Below are positions 35,141-44,150 of a DNA stretch of 64,000 bases, one piece after another. A program made the position numbers and the translations under genes. The number at the start of each line of letters is the position of its first letter. Within the stretch, counting starts at the first letter, position 1. This DNA is from Amycolatopsis dendrobii (GTDB taxonomy: Bacteria > Actinomycetota > Actinomycetes > Mycobacteriales > Pseudonocardiaceae). The DNA lies in the NCBI RefSeq assembly GCF_014145675.1, contig NZ_JACGZW010000004.1, forward strand, positions 124,001 to 188,000, in the 5' to 3' direction. Under the pieces are notes generated by a model that saw only the letters and a program-made list of their open reading frames with translations, ran no database searches and was not told where the DNA came from.

Positions 35141-35343
35141 GCCTCGGCAACCATCTCCGCGGACTGCGTGAGCAGACCGGGCTCACGCAGCGGGACGTCG
35201 CCCGCCGCATGGGCTGCGCCGACAGCACGGTCTCGATGATCGAAACCGACACGCGCGAACCCCGGCTGAAGATGCTCCGCCGCTACTGCGACGCCATCGG
35301 CGCCCGCGTCTACATCGGATTCCCCACGAAGGAGGCACCGTGA
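35137..35343 (+). CDS. XRE-family HTH protein, 68 aa
   Basis: Nearly all HTH: LREQTGLTQRDVARRMGCADSTVSMIE. A third XRE-type regulator of the prophage, embedded in the early operon, with GTGA overlaps. May control the timing of early genes. Confidence 0.75.
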   Translation: MSLGNHLRGLREQTGLTQRDVARRMGCADSTVSMIETDTREPRLKMLRRYCDAIGARVYIGFPTKEAP

Positions 35344-35573
35344 AGCCGAAGCCTCGCGTATACAAGGGACCGTACGGATGGATGGTCGACCGGCCCGGCT
35401 ACGGGTTCACCGGCTCGACGACGTCCGGCCCGCACCCGTCGCAGCCCGCCGCACTGCGGAGCCTGACCGGACCGGGCTACGCCGGCGGCCAGGTCGAGCG
35501 CACCGACACCCCGAGCGGCGCGCGGCGCAGTCAGCAGTACCCGTTCGCCCCTTGGCCTGTGGAGGTTCTGTGA
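35340..35573 (+). CDS. Hypothetical protein, 77 aa
   Basis: Basic and Gly/Tyr-rich (GPYGWMVDRPGYGFTGSTT). No family recognised. GTGA overlaps at both ends. Confidence 0.5.
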   Translation: MKPKPRVYKGPYGWMVDRPGYGFTGSTTSGPHPSQPAALRSLTGPGYAGGQVERTDTPSGARRSQQYPFAPWPVEVL

Positions 35574-36250
35574 CCGCCGAACCCGTTGCTCTCGGCAAGT
35601 GCCGGGTGTGCCGCCGCGCCGACACGAGCAGTGTCGCCTACTCGTGCAACGACTGCGTGAACAAGCTGATCGAGCTGGTGCGCGGCGTCGTCCACTACGC
35701 GACCGTCGTCCTCCCGGACTCGGTGGAGCCGGTCCGCGGTCAGACCGGGCGCATGTCGCCCGGGTACGGCTCGACCCCGCCGCTGCGCCTGGACGTGGTC
35801 GCCGCGCTCGACCCGCGCTCGCTCCCGGGCGACGTCGACGAGCACGGCGACGCCATCACGCGCCGGCCGGACGATTTGGCCAGCTGGGTCCGGTCGATCC
35901 CGCGGAGCCTGTCCAGTTTGGCGGACTCGATCGCGGGCGAGCGTGACGAATCCCGCCCCGGCGGGACTATCGCGGCGGACGCCGGCTACATCCGCCGGAA
36001 CCTGTGGTGGGTGGGGGCGCAGCCGTGGGTGGACGACGTCGCCGAGGATCTCGCCGAGCTGCACCACATGGCCCGCAGCCTCGCCAACGACGCACCGCAG
36101 AAGGCGCTCGGCGCGTGCCTGAACGTCACCTGCGACGGCCGCGTGTTCTGGGGCGGTGTCGGGCGACCCGCCCAATGCGAAGCCTGCAAGCGCACCTACG
36201 ACGGGCTCGACCTGGTCCGTCTCGAAGCAGCACAAGGAGCAACAGCGTGA
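35570..36250 (+). CDS. Actinophage-type zinc-ribbon protein, 226 aa
   Basis: N-terminal CRVCRRAD...CNDC and C-terminal CLNVTCDGRVF...CEACKRTY ribbons bracket a helical core (DLASWVRSIPRSLSSLADSI, VDDVAEDLAELHHMA). This two-ribbon layout is common in actinophage early regions; the role is not known. Confidence 0.6.
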   Translation: MTAEPVALGKCRVCRRADTSSVAYSCNDCVNKLIELVRGVVHYATVVLPDSVEPVRGQTGRMSPGYGSTPPLRLDVVAALDPRSLPGDVDEHGDAITRRPDDLASWVRSIPRSLSSLADSIAGERDESRPGGTIAADAGYIRRNLWWVGAQPWVDDVAEDLAELHHMARSLANDAPQKALGACLNVTCDGRVFWGGVGRPAQCEACKRTYDGLDLVRLEAAQGATA

Positions 36251-36372
36251 ACGAGGAGAACGAACGGCGCGAGGTCCGCCTGCTCACCGTCATCACGTGT
36301 GCATGCATCGTGCCGTCCTTGCTCGTCTTGACCATTGTGGGCATCTTGATCATCAAGGAGCTTCTCTCGTGA
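36247..36372 (+). CDS. Small membrane protein, 41 aa
   Basis: Charged start (NEENERREVRLL) and one helix (VLTIVGILIIKELL). GTGA overlap with the preceding gene; a further 13-codon GTG frame overlaps its stop at 36369. Confidence 0.45.
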   Translation: MNEENERREVRLLTVITCACIVPSLLVLTIVGILIIKELLS

Positions 36373-36464
36373 CCGACTACCAGCAGTGGGTGCGCTGCTC
36401 CCGCTCGTAACGCCGGATGCGACCACCGCGACTACCCACCACCCCGACAGCAAGGGAGCGCCAG

Positions 36465-36749
36465 GTGAAGTTCGAGCTGAACCCGAACCTTGAGAACGAG
36501 CTAAGCAAGGCGATCGAGGCGAAGATGCCTGAGCTGATATCCGACACTCAGAGCCGCTACGACGCTGCGATGGTCGAGTTCGCCAAGATCCACAATGGCC
36601 AGCCCGCAGACGAGATCGTGGCGGCGTGGCAAGCAGAGTTCGGCGGAGCAATGACGATGGACGAGCAGGTAGTGGAGGCTATCGCCGAAGCCATCAGCCA
36701 GGGCGAGGAGCCGCCAGGCGTCACATTCCGCGCGGCCGAAGGTCGTTGA
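36465..36749 (+). CDS. Hypothetical protein, 94 aa
   Basis: Helical (LENELSKAIEAKMPELISDT; DEQVVEAIAEAISQ). GTG at 36465 chosen because AAGGGAG lies 9 bases upstream. Shorter overlap-free junctions here suggest a separate translational unit. Confidence 0.5.
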   Translation: MKFELNPNLENELSKAIEAKMPELISDTQSRYDAAMVEFAKIHNGQPADEIVAAWQAEFGGAMTMDEQVVEAIAEAISQGEEPPGVTFRAAEGR

Positions 36750-36781
36750 CCTCGGCTGTCACGCTACCTACAGTCGAACAC

Positions 36782-37102
36782 GTGAGCGACTGGCAGCGTG
36801 AAGACGACTCGGAATGGCTGTGGCGGATCAGCCCCCGCGACGACCTCCTCGTCGAACGCCTCAGCCCCCGCAGCGAGACATCCGACTTCGCCGCCACCGA
36901 GGCCGAGCGTGACTGGTGGCTCAACCAGCTCGCCGGCTACGGCGCACAGCCCGGCGACTACGTCGTCGAACGCGTGCCCGGCCCGCTCCGCCGCGCCATC
37001 GCCGACGACCGCGCGCGCCGCAACCGGCTCGTCGACGCCCACTGGGCCCGACGCAAAGCCGAACGCGACGCCCGCCTCGCCGACGAACAGGGCAAGCGGT
37101 GA
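36782..37102 (+). CDS. Hypothetical charged protein, 106 aa
   Basis: Trp/Arg-rich (EDDSEWLWRISPRDD) with a strongly basic C-terminal helix (DDRARRNRLVDAHWARRKAE). No family recognised. Confidence 0.5.
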   Translation: MSDWQREDDSEWLWRISPRDDLLVERLSPRSETSDFAATEAERDWWLNQLAGYGAQPGDYVVERVPGPLRRAIADDRARRNRLVDAHWARRKAERDARLADEQGKR

Positions 37103-37314
37103 CCGGCCGGGCCCGCGCCGCCGACGTCGTCCTGCTGCTTCACGTCGAGGCAGCACGACGCGAGGAGAACGGCGACCCGGACGGGGCCGAGCGGCTCCGG
37201 ATCACCACGACCACGCTGCGCTCGTGGGTCCACCGCGGACACATCACCCGAGGTGACGGCGGCTACAGCCTCGTCGAGGTGCTCGCCTACCTCGACCGGA
37301 GGCAAGCAGCGTGA
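37099..37314 (+). CDS. Helix-turn-helix protein, 71 aa
   Basis: RITTTTLRSWVHRGHITRGDGGYSL plus VLAYLDRRQ follows the MerR-like/phage HTH pattern (helix, wing, helix). GTGA overlap. May be a late-gene regulator, being near the end of the early operon. Confidence 0.6.
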   Translation: MTGRARAADVVLLLHVEAARREENGDPDGAERLRITTTTLRSWVHRGHITRGDGGYSLVEVLAYLDRRQAA

Positions 37315-37523
37315 AGCGCAGCGACATCACCGACGACGCCGTGGTGGACGCCTGCGCGCGGGCGCACGCCGAGGATGCACGGTCGCTCGACGTGCTCATG
37401 GCCTCGACCCGGGCACCCCGCAAGGTCGCCCTCGCTGCGATGTACCGGGCGTGCGGGAACGGCCGGATCGACTGGGGCGTCACGATCGAACTGGCGTGGC
37501 CGTGCACGACACGGGCCACATAG
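37311..37523 (+). CDS. Hypothetical HTH-like protein, 70 aa
   Basis: Helical with RSLDVLMASTRAPRKVALAAMYRA and GRIDWGVTIELAW. Last gene before the early terminator; GTGA overlap with the HTH gene. Confidence 0.5.
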   Translation: MKRSDITDDAVVDACARAHAEDARSLDVLMASTRAPRKVALAAMYRACGNGRIDWGVTIELAWPCTTRAT

Positions 37524-37607
37524 GACACCCCGGTCATTGCCCAAGGTCAACTGCTGTGCAACGCTTACCCCGGGCGTGAGCTATGCCCACCGCCCACCAC
37601 GAACACC

Positions 37608-37640
37608 ACGGCCCCGCCAGGCACAGACCGGCGGGGCCGT
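37608..37640 (+). terminator. Terminator of the early operon
   Basis: Perfect 11-bp stem (ACGGCCCCGCC / GGCGGGGCCGT) with an 11-base loop, followed by TCTCGT, between the early genes and the terminase block. Confidence 0.75.
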
Positions 37641-37727
37641 TCTCGTACCCGGGGCTGCTCGGCGGAGTCGGGCAGAGCCCTCGGCCCACAGCTCGTCCAC
37701 GAGCACGGACGCGGAGGGCAACCCCCG

Positions 37728-37964
37728 ATGGCCACACACCAGCGCACCCGCATCGACGGCACCGTCGAACTGTGGCAGTACACCTTCTGGCCCGTGCCCA
37801 TCCCCACGCCCCGGTGGCTGGACACCCACCCGCACCACCGGTGGTGGACGGCACGGCTGGACCGTGGACTGTCCCGCCTCGGCCTGATCCGCTTGCGCTG
37901 CGCCCGATGCAAGGCCAGCGCCTGGGACCACAGCGCTCTCGACTACCCCGATCCCTGCACCTGA
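37728..37964 (+). CDS. Hypothetical protein, 78 aa
   Basis: Trp/His/Pro-rich (WPVPIPTPRWLDTHPHHRWW) ending in CARCKASAW. Overlaps the HNH gene by 1 base. Unknown function. Confidence 0.5.
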   Translation: MATHQRTRIDGTVELWQYTFWPVPIPTPRWLDTHPHHRWWTARLDRGLSRLGLIRLRCARCKASAWDHSALDYPDPCT

Positions 37965-38329
37965 TGCCACGGCGGGCAGGCAAGGTGTGCTCCACCCCCG
38001 GCTGCCCCGAGCTGGTACCCGCAGGGCAGGGCAGGTGCGACGAGTGCGCACGCAAGGCAGAGCGCAAGCGGGGCAGCGCACGCGATCGCGGGTACGACCG
38101 GGCACACGAGACCCGGTTCCGCCCGGGCGTGCTGGCACGGCATCCGATCTGCCAGCTGTGCGGCAAGGCATGGTCGGTGCACGCTGACCATCACCCGCTG
38201 GACAGGCGGACGCTGGTGCTGCGAGGCATGGACCCGAACGACCCGGCACATGGGCGCGGCCTGTGCCACAGCTGCCACTCGATCGAGACCGCGAAGCATC
38301 AGCCTGGAGGCTGGGCCGCGAGACCGTGA
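37964..38329 (+). CDS. HNH endonuclease of the terminase module
   Basis: 121 aa. N-terminal ribbon (CSTPGC...CDEC), then CQLCG, the metal-binding DHH (Asp75-His76-His77), N around residue 92, and CHSCHS. HNH proteins placed directly before small terminase assist cos cleavage in cos-type phages, so this one probably works with TerL at the packaging site. Confidence 0.85.
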   Translation: MPRRAGKVCSTPGCPELVPAGQGRCDECARKAERKRGSARDRGYDRAHETRFRPGVLARHPICQLCGKAWSVHADHHPLDRRTLVLRGMDPNDPAHGRGLCHSCHSIETAKHQPGGWAARP

Positions 38330-38412
38330 TCATGGTTGGTCACCAACGGATGATCATGCTCGCGCGGAAAGTCGATCACCAACCTCGCATACCCCCTGGG
38401 GGGTACCCCCCG
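38327..38412. promoter_or_regulatory. Dyad-rich HNH-TerS gap: candidate cos/packaging region
   Basis: TGATCAT at 38327 and ATGATCA at 38350 enclose GTTGGT-C-ACCAAC, giving a ~30-bp dyad. About 40 bp on, a perfect 14-bp palindrome GGGGGGTACCCCCC (38398-38411) follows. Location between HNH and terminase, and a G-rich palindrome, suit a cos site; a late promoter/operator is the alternative. Confidence 0.4.
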
Positions 38413-38546
38413 AAGTGGATCTTACTCGGACCGCTGGGGAGGGCTCCGGATGGCGCGGAGGGTTCAGAACATCGGACGCGGGTCGTCCACCACGACGGGT
38501 TCGGCGCAAGGCCGGGCTCGGCGACGCGGCGCAAGGCTGCTGAGGA

Positions 38547-39110
38547 GTGATGGCGATGACCAAGGGCGGTGCGCGGAACCGGTCAGGCCCGCAGAAGGAC
38601 CCGGGCTCGGGGCGCAGCGATCGGCTCGGCGTGAAGCTGACGGCGCTGCCCGCGGAGGGCCACCGCGGCGAGGTGCCGGAGTACCCGCTGGCGAAGCTGC
38701 GGATCTACTACGAGTACTTCGAGGACGGGCAGAAGGTTCGCGAACTCGATCCTGGGGCGATGGATGCGCGTTGGGAGCGGGAAATCGAGCTGTGGGAGTG
38801 GGCTTGGGCGACTCCGCAGGCGTGCGCGTGGGCGCGGGAGCGCTGGCGTTGGCACGCGATCGCGATGTGGGTGCGCACCTCGGCGCTGTGCGAGTCGGCG
38901 GATGCGACGGCGGCCGACAAGAACAGCCTGCACCGGTTCGCCGACCAGATCGGGCTGACTCCGGCCGGGTTGCGGGAGAACGGCTGGGCGATCTCGGCTG
39001 ACGAGGTGGCCGGCAAGCGCGGCGAGCGTGCTGCGGAGCCGGAGCCTGAGGACGAGGCTGAAGATCCGCGGACTCGGCTGACGGTCGTGTCGCATGGCCG
39101 CGGGGCGTAG
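38547..39110 (+). CDS. terS: Terminase small subunit
   Basis: 187 aa. Tryptophan-rich helical middle (IELWEWAWATPQACAWARERWRW) and NSLHRFADQIGLTPAGLRENGWAI, a segment typical of actinophage small terminases; acidic tail. Preceded by GAGGAG. Recognises the packaging site and recruits TerL. The last 17 bp overlap terL. Confidence 0.8.
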   Translation: MMAMTKGGARNRSGPQKDPGSGRSDRLGVKLTALPAEGHRGEVPEYPLAKLRIYYEYFEDGQKVRELDPGAMDARWEREIELWEWAWATPQACAWARERWRWHAIAMWVRTSALCESADATAADKNSLHRFADQIGLTPAGLRENGWAISADEVAGKRGERAAEPEPEDEAEDPRTRLTVVSHGRGA

Positions 39111-40758
39111 CCAGTACGTCGTCGACTTCCCCACGCTGTGGGTGGTTCCGGCCTGGATTGAGCGGCACTGCATCATCCCGGACGGGTTCCGCAAGGGCCA
39201 GTACTTCCGGATGTACGACTGGCAGCTGTGGTGCACGGTCAACCACTACCGGATCAAGCCGCGCACGGAGCAGGTTCCGGGCTGGGGCGTCGATCCGGAC
39301 GTGATCCCGATCCGCGCCGGCGCGTTCCACAACCGCCGGTCGCAGGTGATCGCTCCGCAGAAGACGGGCAAGGGTCCGTGGACGGCGGCGATCGTGTCCG
39401 CGGAAGCGGTCGGGCCGGTGCTGTTCCTGGGCTGGGCCGGGGACGACGACGTCTACGACTGCGCGGACCACGGGTGCGGGTGCGGGTGGGTCTACCGGTA
39501 CAAGCCGGGCGAGGCGATGGGGCATGCGTGGCCGACGCCGCTGATCCAGTTGCTGGCCACGTCGGAAGACCAGGTGGACAACGTCTATCGGCCGCTGCAG
39601 GCGATGGCGCGCGGGGAGCGGCTGGCCGACCGGATGAAGGTCCGGGAGGGCTTCATCCGGGTCACTGGCGGCGACGGGGATCCGGACTCGAACCGGATCG
39701 ACGTCGTGACGTCGTCGGCGATGTCGCGGCTGGGCAACCCGATCACGTTCTGCGCGCAGGACGAGACCGGGCTGTATACCGACCAGAACAAGCTGGTGAA
39801 GGTTGCGCAGACGATGCGTCGCGGCGCGGCGGCGATGGGCGGCCGGTCGGTCGAGACGACCAACTGCTACGACCCGTCGGAGAAGTCCGTAGCGCAGCGC
39901 ACGCACGAGGGCCGCGCGAAGGACGTGTTCAAGTTCTACGAGCCGCCGCCGGCGGATTTGAAGTACAAGAACAAGGCGGACCGGAAGAAGATCCACGCGT
40001 TCAACTACGCCGGATCGCCGCACGCCGACCTCGCCGGTATCGAGGGCGAGGCCGCGGAGCTGATCGAGACCGATCCCGGGCAGGCGGAACGGTTTTACGG
40101 CAACCGGATCGTGGCCGGGCTCGGGACCTGGATGGACGGCGAGCGCTGGGAGGCGCGCAAGACCACGAAGCCGGTGACGGTGCCGTTGCGGTCGCAGATC
40201 GTGCTCGGGTTCGACGGGTCCGATGTGGACGACTGGACGGGTATCCGGGCGCAGACGCGCGACGGCTACCAGTTCACGCCGGACACCCCGGCGGGGCCGA
40301 CGATCTGGGATCCGGCCGACTATGAGGGGCGGGTGCCGCGGCTGGAGGTCGCGGCGGCGGTCGACTGGCTGTTCGCGAACTACGACGTGGTGCGGATGTA
40401 CGCGGACCCGCCGTACTGGGAGACCGAGATCGACACGTGGGCGGAGAAGTACGGCGTCAAACGGGTGTTGCGGTGGGAGACCTACCGGCCGGTGCAGATG
40501 CACGCCGCGTGCGAACGGATTCTGACCGACGTCGCGAAGGCGGACAGCGCGTTCGCGCACGACGGGTGCGAGGTCACGAAGGACCACATGGGCGCGGCAC
40601 GGAAGGCGGCGCGGCCGAGCAACCGGTACGTGCTCACGAAGCCCGGCGACGGCCGGAAGATCGACATGGCTGTCGTGTCGGTGATCTGCAACGAGGCTGC
40701 GGGCGATGTGACCGCGGCGAAGCTCTGGCGGAAGAAGTACTACGCCTACACGGCATGA
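39094..40758 (+). CDS. terL: Terminase large subunit
   Basis: 554 aa packaging ATPase-nuclease. Atypical Walker A APQKTGKG (residues ~87-94), Walker B region ITFCAQDETG, and a C-terminal RNase H-like nuclease with LGFDGSDVDDWTG, ADPPYWETE and KIDMAVVSV supplying acidic metal ligands. Length is typical. Follows terS directly. Confidence 0.93.
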   Translation: MAAGRSQYVVDFPTLWVVPAWIERHCIIPDGFRKGQYFRMYDWQLWCTVNHYRIKPRTEQVPGWGVDPDVIPIRAGAFHNRRSQVIAPQKTGKGPWTAAIVSAEAVGPVLFLGWAGDDDVYDCADHGCGCGWVYRYKPGEAMGHAWPTPLIQLLATSEDQVDNVYRPLQAMARGERLADRMKVREGFIRVTGGDGDPDSNRIDVVTSSAMSRLGNPITFCAQDETGLYTDQNKLVKVAQTMRRGAAAMGGRSVETTNCYDPSEKSVAQRTHEGRAKDVFKFYEPPPADLKYKNKADRKKIHAFNYAGSPHADLAGIEGEAAELIETDPGQAERFYGNRIVAGLGTWMDGERWEARKTTKPVTVPLRSQIVLGFDGSDVDDWTGIRAQTRDGYQFTPDTPAGPTIWDPADYEGRVPRLEVAAAVDWLFANYDVVRMYADPPYWETEIDTWAEKYGVKRVLRWETYRPVQMHAACERILTDVAKADSAFAHDGCEVTKDHMGAARKAARPSNRYVLTKPGDGRKIDMAVVSVICNEAAGDVTAAKLWRKKYYAYTA

Positions 40759-40762
40759 GGGG

Positions 40763-42268
40763 GTGGCAGTGGACCCGGAAACGCAGAACGCCGTCGCCAC
40801 CCTGAACAAGCTCGCTCTCCGGCTGTACAAGCGGCAGAAGGACGTCGTCAAGTTCGACGAGTACTACCGCGGCGAGCGCGGGAAGTTGAACTTCGCGTCC
40901 GACCAGTTCGCTGAGTACTTTTCCCAGCGGTACCACGAGTTTTCGGACAACTGGTGCGGCGTTGTCGCGGACGCGCCGAACGAGCGGCTCAAGGTGACCG
41001 GGTTCCGGCTGGTCAATCCGGACGGCGGGGTCGGCAAGGTCGACAAGGAATTCTGGCGGGTGTGGCGGGCGAACGAGGCCGACTACTTTTCCGACCAGGC
41101 GTTCCTCGAGGCGATCATCGGCAAGCGCGCGTACGGGCTGGTGTGGAACAACCCGGAGGACGAGAAGACGCCGCGGATTACGTTCGAGCACCCCGGCCAG
41201 GCGATCGTGTCCTATGACCCGGAGACCAATCGGCGGCGTGCCGGGCTGAAGCTGTGGGTCGACGAGGACACCGAACTCGAGTACGCGACGCTCTACACGC
41301 CGAAGGCGCTGTGGAAGTTCCAGCGGCGGCAGTCGATCATGGAGAACGGCCGGACCGAGAACGGCCTGTACGTGATCGCGCGGAGCACGCTCGTCGGTGG
41401 CTGGGAGCCGCGCGAGGTGGACGGCGAGCCGTGGCCGCTGCCGAACCCGCTGGGCGAGGTGCCGCTCGTCGAGCTGCCGAACCGGCCGCGGCTGCTCGGG
41501 CCGCCGCTGTCGGACCTGGCCGGGGTCGCGGCGATGCAGGACGCGATCAACCTGATGTGGGCGTACCTGCTCAACGCCGCGGACTATGCGTCGTTCGTGC
41601 AGCGGGTGATCCTCGGCGCGGAGAAGCCGAAGGTCCCGATCCTGGACGACCAGGGGCAGGTGGTCGGCGAGCGTGAGGTCGACCTGCAGCATTTCGCGGT
41701 CGACCGGGTGGTGTGGCTGGAGGACCCGAACGCGAAGATCGGCGAGTGGAAGCCGACGCCGCTGGACATCTACACCGGCGTGATCGACACGAGCGTGTCG
41801 CACGTGTCGGCGCAGTCGCGGACGCCGCCGCACTACCTGATGTCCAAGATCGTGAACGCGAACGCCGAGACGCTCAAGACTGCGGAAACCGGTCTGGTGA
41901 AGCGGACCGAGGAGAAGACCGAAAGTTACGGCCGCGGCGTCCGCGAGATCAACCGGCTGTGCGCGCTGGTCACCGGCGACGCCGAGCGGGCGGTGGCGAT
42001 CCGCGGCGGGGCGACGTTGTGGAAAGACGTCGAGATCCGCTCCGAGGCGCAGGCGGTCGACGCGGCGCAGAAGCTGTGGGCGATGGGCTACCCGCTCGAG
42101 TACATCTCGCGCCGGATCGGGATGGAGCCGGACGAGATCGCCGAGGTGCTGGAGATGAAGCGGCGCGAGATCGAGATGGACCCGACCGCGGCGATCGCGC
42201 GCCAGATGGCGGACCGGCAGCCGCCGGGCCAGGACAGCACCGGCGGCGCGAATGCCGACGCCGCTTGA
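40763..42268 (+). CDS. Portal protein (SPP1 gp6-like)
   Basis: 501 aa. SPP1-type portal features: DEYYRGERGKLNFAS near the N-terminus, PLVELPNRPRL in the middle, and NAETLKTAETGLVKRTEEK in the long helix. Forms the dodecameric DNA channel. GTG start 5 bp after terL. Confidence 0.9.
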   Translation: MAVDPETQNAVATLNKLALRLYKRQKDVVKFDEYYRGERGKLNFASDQFAEYFSQRYHEFSDNWCGVVADAPNERLKVTGFRLVNPDGGVGKVDKEFWRVWRANEADYFSDQAFLEAIIGKRAYGLVWNNPEDEKTPRITFEHPGQAIVSYDPETNRRRAGLKLWVDEDTELEYATLYTPKALWKFQRRQSIMENGRTENGLYVIARSTLVGGWEPREVDGEPWPLPNPLGEVPLVELPNRPRLLGPPLSDLAGVAAMQDAINLMWAYLLNAADYASFVQRVILGAEKPKVPILDDQGQVVGEREVDLQHFAVDRVVWLEDPNAKIGEWKPTPLDIYTGVIDTSVSHVSAQSRTPPHYLMSKIVNANAETLKTAETGLVKRTEEKTESYGRGVREINRLCALVTGDAERAVAIRGGATLWKDVEIRSEAQAVDAAQKLWAMGYPLEYISRRIGMEPDEIAEVLEMKRREIEMDPTAAIARQMADRQPPGQDSTGGANADAA

Positions 42269-43361
42269 GCTCGCGCGCGACCACGGCGAGCGGCGCAAGC
42301 GGCTCGCGAAAGCCACGGCGGGGCACGGGATCGCGCTGTGGCGGCAGGTTGACCCCGGGAACCTGACGGTCAGCTGGCTGCGGATGGTCGGGCGGCTGAT
42401 GGCCCGGGTCGAGTCGGCGCAGTTGCAGGCCGCGGCCGAAGCCGAGGCGTACACGCGAGCGGTACTGCAGGCGCAGGGCGCGGTCGTGGAACCGGAGGGG
42501 CAGCTGGTGCCGGAGGCGCTGGCCGGGATCGCGTCGGACGGGCGGAATCTGCTGTCGGCGCTGTGGAATCCGGTCGTGGCGGCGAAAACCGCGATCCGGA
42601 AGGGCGCGAACCTCGACCGGGCGATGGCGACCGGGCAGGCGTCGCTGGAGATGCTGGTGCGCACGCAGGTGTCCGACGCCGGCCGGGTCGCGGACGGCGT
42701 TGCGCTGGCCACCCGGTCGTCGATCGGGTACGTGCGGATGCTGGTCCCGCCGGGGGACTGCTCGCGGTGCATCATCCTCGCGGGCCGGATCTACCGGTAC
42801 AACGCGGGTTTCGAGCGGCACCCGCAATGCAACTGCGCGCACATCCCGACCCGCGGCGAAGAAGCCGCGCGGTCGGAAGGCCTTGTCTCGGACCCGAAGG
42901 AACGGTTCGAGCAGATGAGCGAGGCCGAGCAGAACCGGATCTTCACCAAGGACGGCGCGCAGGCGATTCGCGACGGCGCGGACATGAACCAGGTCGTCAA
43001 CGCCCGCCGCGGCGCCGCCGGGCTCGCCCCGGCCGGGGCCCGGATCACCGCGGAGGAACGGCGCGCGATCGGCAGCGGCCGGTTGCGCACGACCAACGTG
43101 TACGGGCAGGAGGTCTTCCTGACCACCGAGGGCACGACGCGGCGAGGCATCGCCGGTAAACGGCTCATCGCCCGCGCCGGGGAGATGCAGACCACCGACG
43201 CCCGCACGGTCACCCGGATCTCGCGCGAGGGCCGGGTGCAGCGCACCGTCACCCGCAACCGCGCGCAGATCCCGCGGCTGATGCCGGAGTCGATCTACCA
43301 GCTCGCGACCAGCCGCGAGGACGCCATCCGGCTGCTGAAGCTCTACGGCTACATCATCTGA
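42252..43361 (+). CDS. MuF-like minor capsid / head morphogenesis protein
   Basis: 369 aa. The motif CSRCIILAGRIYRYNAGFERHPQCNCAHIPT is the hallmark of actinophage MuF-like capsid proteins, with a C-terminal extension that could be a delivered or maturation domain. Overlaps portal by 17 bp. No separate protease gene is seen, so capsid maturation may not need one or may use this protein. Confidence 0.8.
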   Translation: MPTPLELARDHGERRKRLAKATAGHGIALWRQVDPGNLTVSWLRMVGRLMARVESAQLQAAAEAEAYTRAVLQAQGAVVEPEGQLVPEALAGIASDGRNLLSALWNPVVAAKTAIRKGANLDRAMATGQASLEMLVRTQVSDAGRVADGVALATRSSIGYVRMLVPPGDCSRCIILAGRIYRYNAGFERHPQCNCAHIPTRGEEAARSEGLVSDPKERFEQMSEAEQNRIFTKDGAQAIRDGADMNQVVNARRGAAGLAPAGARITAEERRAIGSGRLRTTNVYGQEVFLTTEGTTRRGIAGKRLIARAGEMQTTDARTVTRISREGRVQRTVTRNRAQIPRLMPESIYQLATSREDAIRLLKLYGYII

Positions 43362-43406
43362 CCCCGGCCGCAAGGGCAGGGGCCGACCTCTCGCAAGGAG
43401 AGCACC

Positions 43407-44120
43407 GTGAAGAACACCATCCTGCCCGTGCACGCGGTCACCGGCCTGCAAGCAGTCGGCTGGCGCAAGCCCCGCCCCGGCGAGACCGGCGCACAGCCGA
43501 TCTGGCCGATCGCGGGCGGCTCGTCGGACAACGACGATTCCGGAGACGACGGCGACGATGACGACGCCGGTGACGGCGACGACGACGACGATGCGGGCGG
43601 CGACGGCAAGGACGACACGGACAAGGACGAGGAACCGGACTGGAAGGCGAAGTTCGAGGCGCAGAAGCGGATCAACCGCACCCTCGAACGCCGATCCAAA
43701 AAGGACAAGGCCGCGCTCGACCAGCTCCGCGGCGGCAAACAGCCCGCGAAGACGGACGGCAAGGACGACGAGCCGGACCCGGAGAAGATCCGCGCGGACG
43801 CGCGCGCGGAAGCCCAGGCCGAAGCGCTCCGCGGGCGGGTGCTGGACAAGATCGAGGCCAAAGCCTCGAAGTTCGCCGACCCGGAAGACGCGGTCGCGAT
43901 CCTGATGAAGAACAAGGACGCCGACGAGTTCATCGACGACGGGAAGATCGACGTCGAGGCGATCAAGGACGCTCTCGAGGAACTCGCCGAGAAGAAGCCC
44001 CACCTGCTCGCGCAAGGCAAGCGGTTCCAGGGCGGCGCGGACGGCGGCGCAAGGCAGTCGAAACCCGGCCGACCGAAAGACCTGAGCGAAGCCCTCGCTC
44101 GCCACTACAGCGGCAAGTAA
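43407..44120 (+). CDS. Capsid scaffolding protein
   Basis: 237 aa. A strongly acidic Asp-rich segment (~40-75), long charged helices (KIRADARAEAQAEALRGRVL) and a basic tail (KPGRPKDLSEALARHY), directly before the major capsid gene. Typical scaffold layout. Confidence 0.8.
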   Translation: MKNTILPVHAVTGLQAVGWRKPRPGETGAQPIWPIAGGSSDNDDSGDDGDDDDAGDGDDDDDAGGDGKDDTDKDEEPDWKAKFEAQKRINRTLERRSKKDKAALDQLRGGKQPAKTDGKDDEPDPEKIRADARAEAQAEALRGRVLDKIEAKASKFADPEDAVAILMKNKDADEFIDDGKIDVEAIKDALEELAEKKPHLLAQGKRFQGGADGGARQSKPGRPKDLSEALARHYSGK

Positions 44121-44150
44121 GCGCGCTGGAGCATCTGAGGAGAACACACC

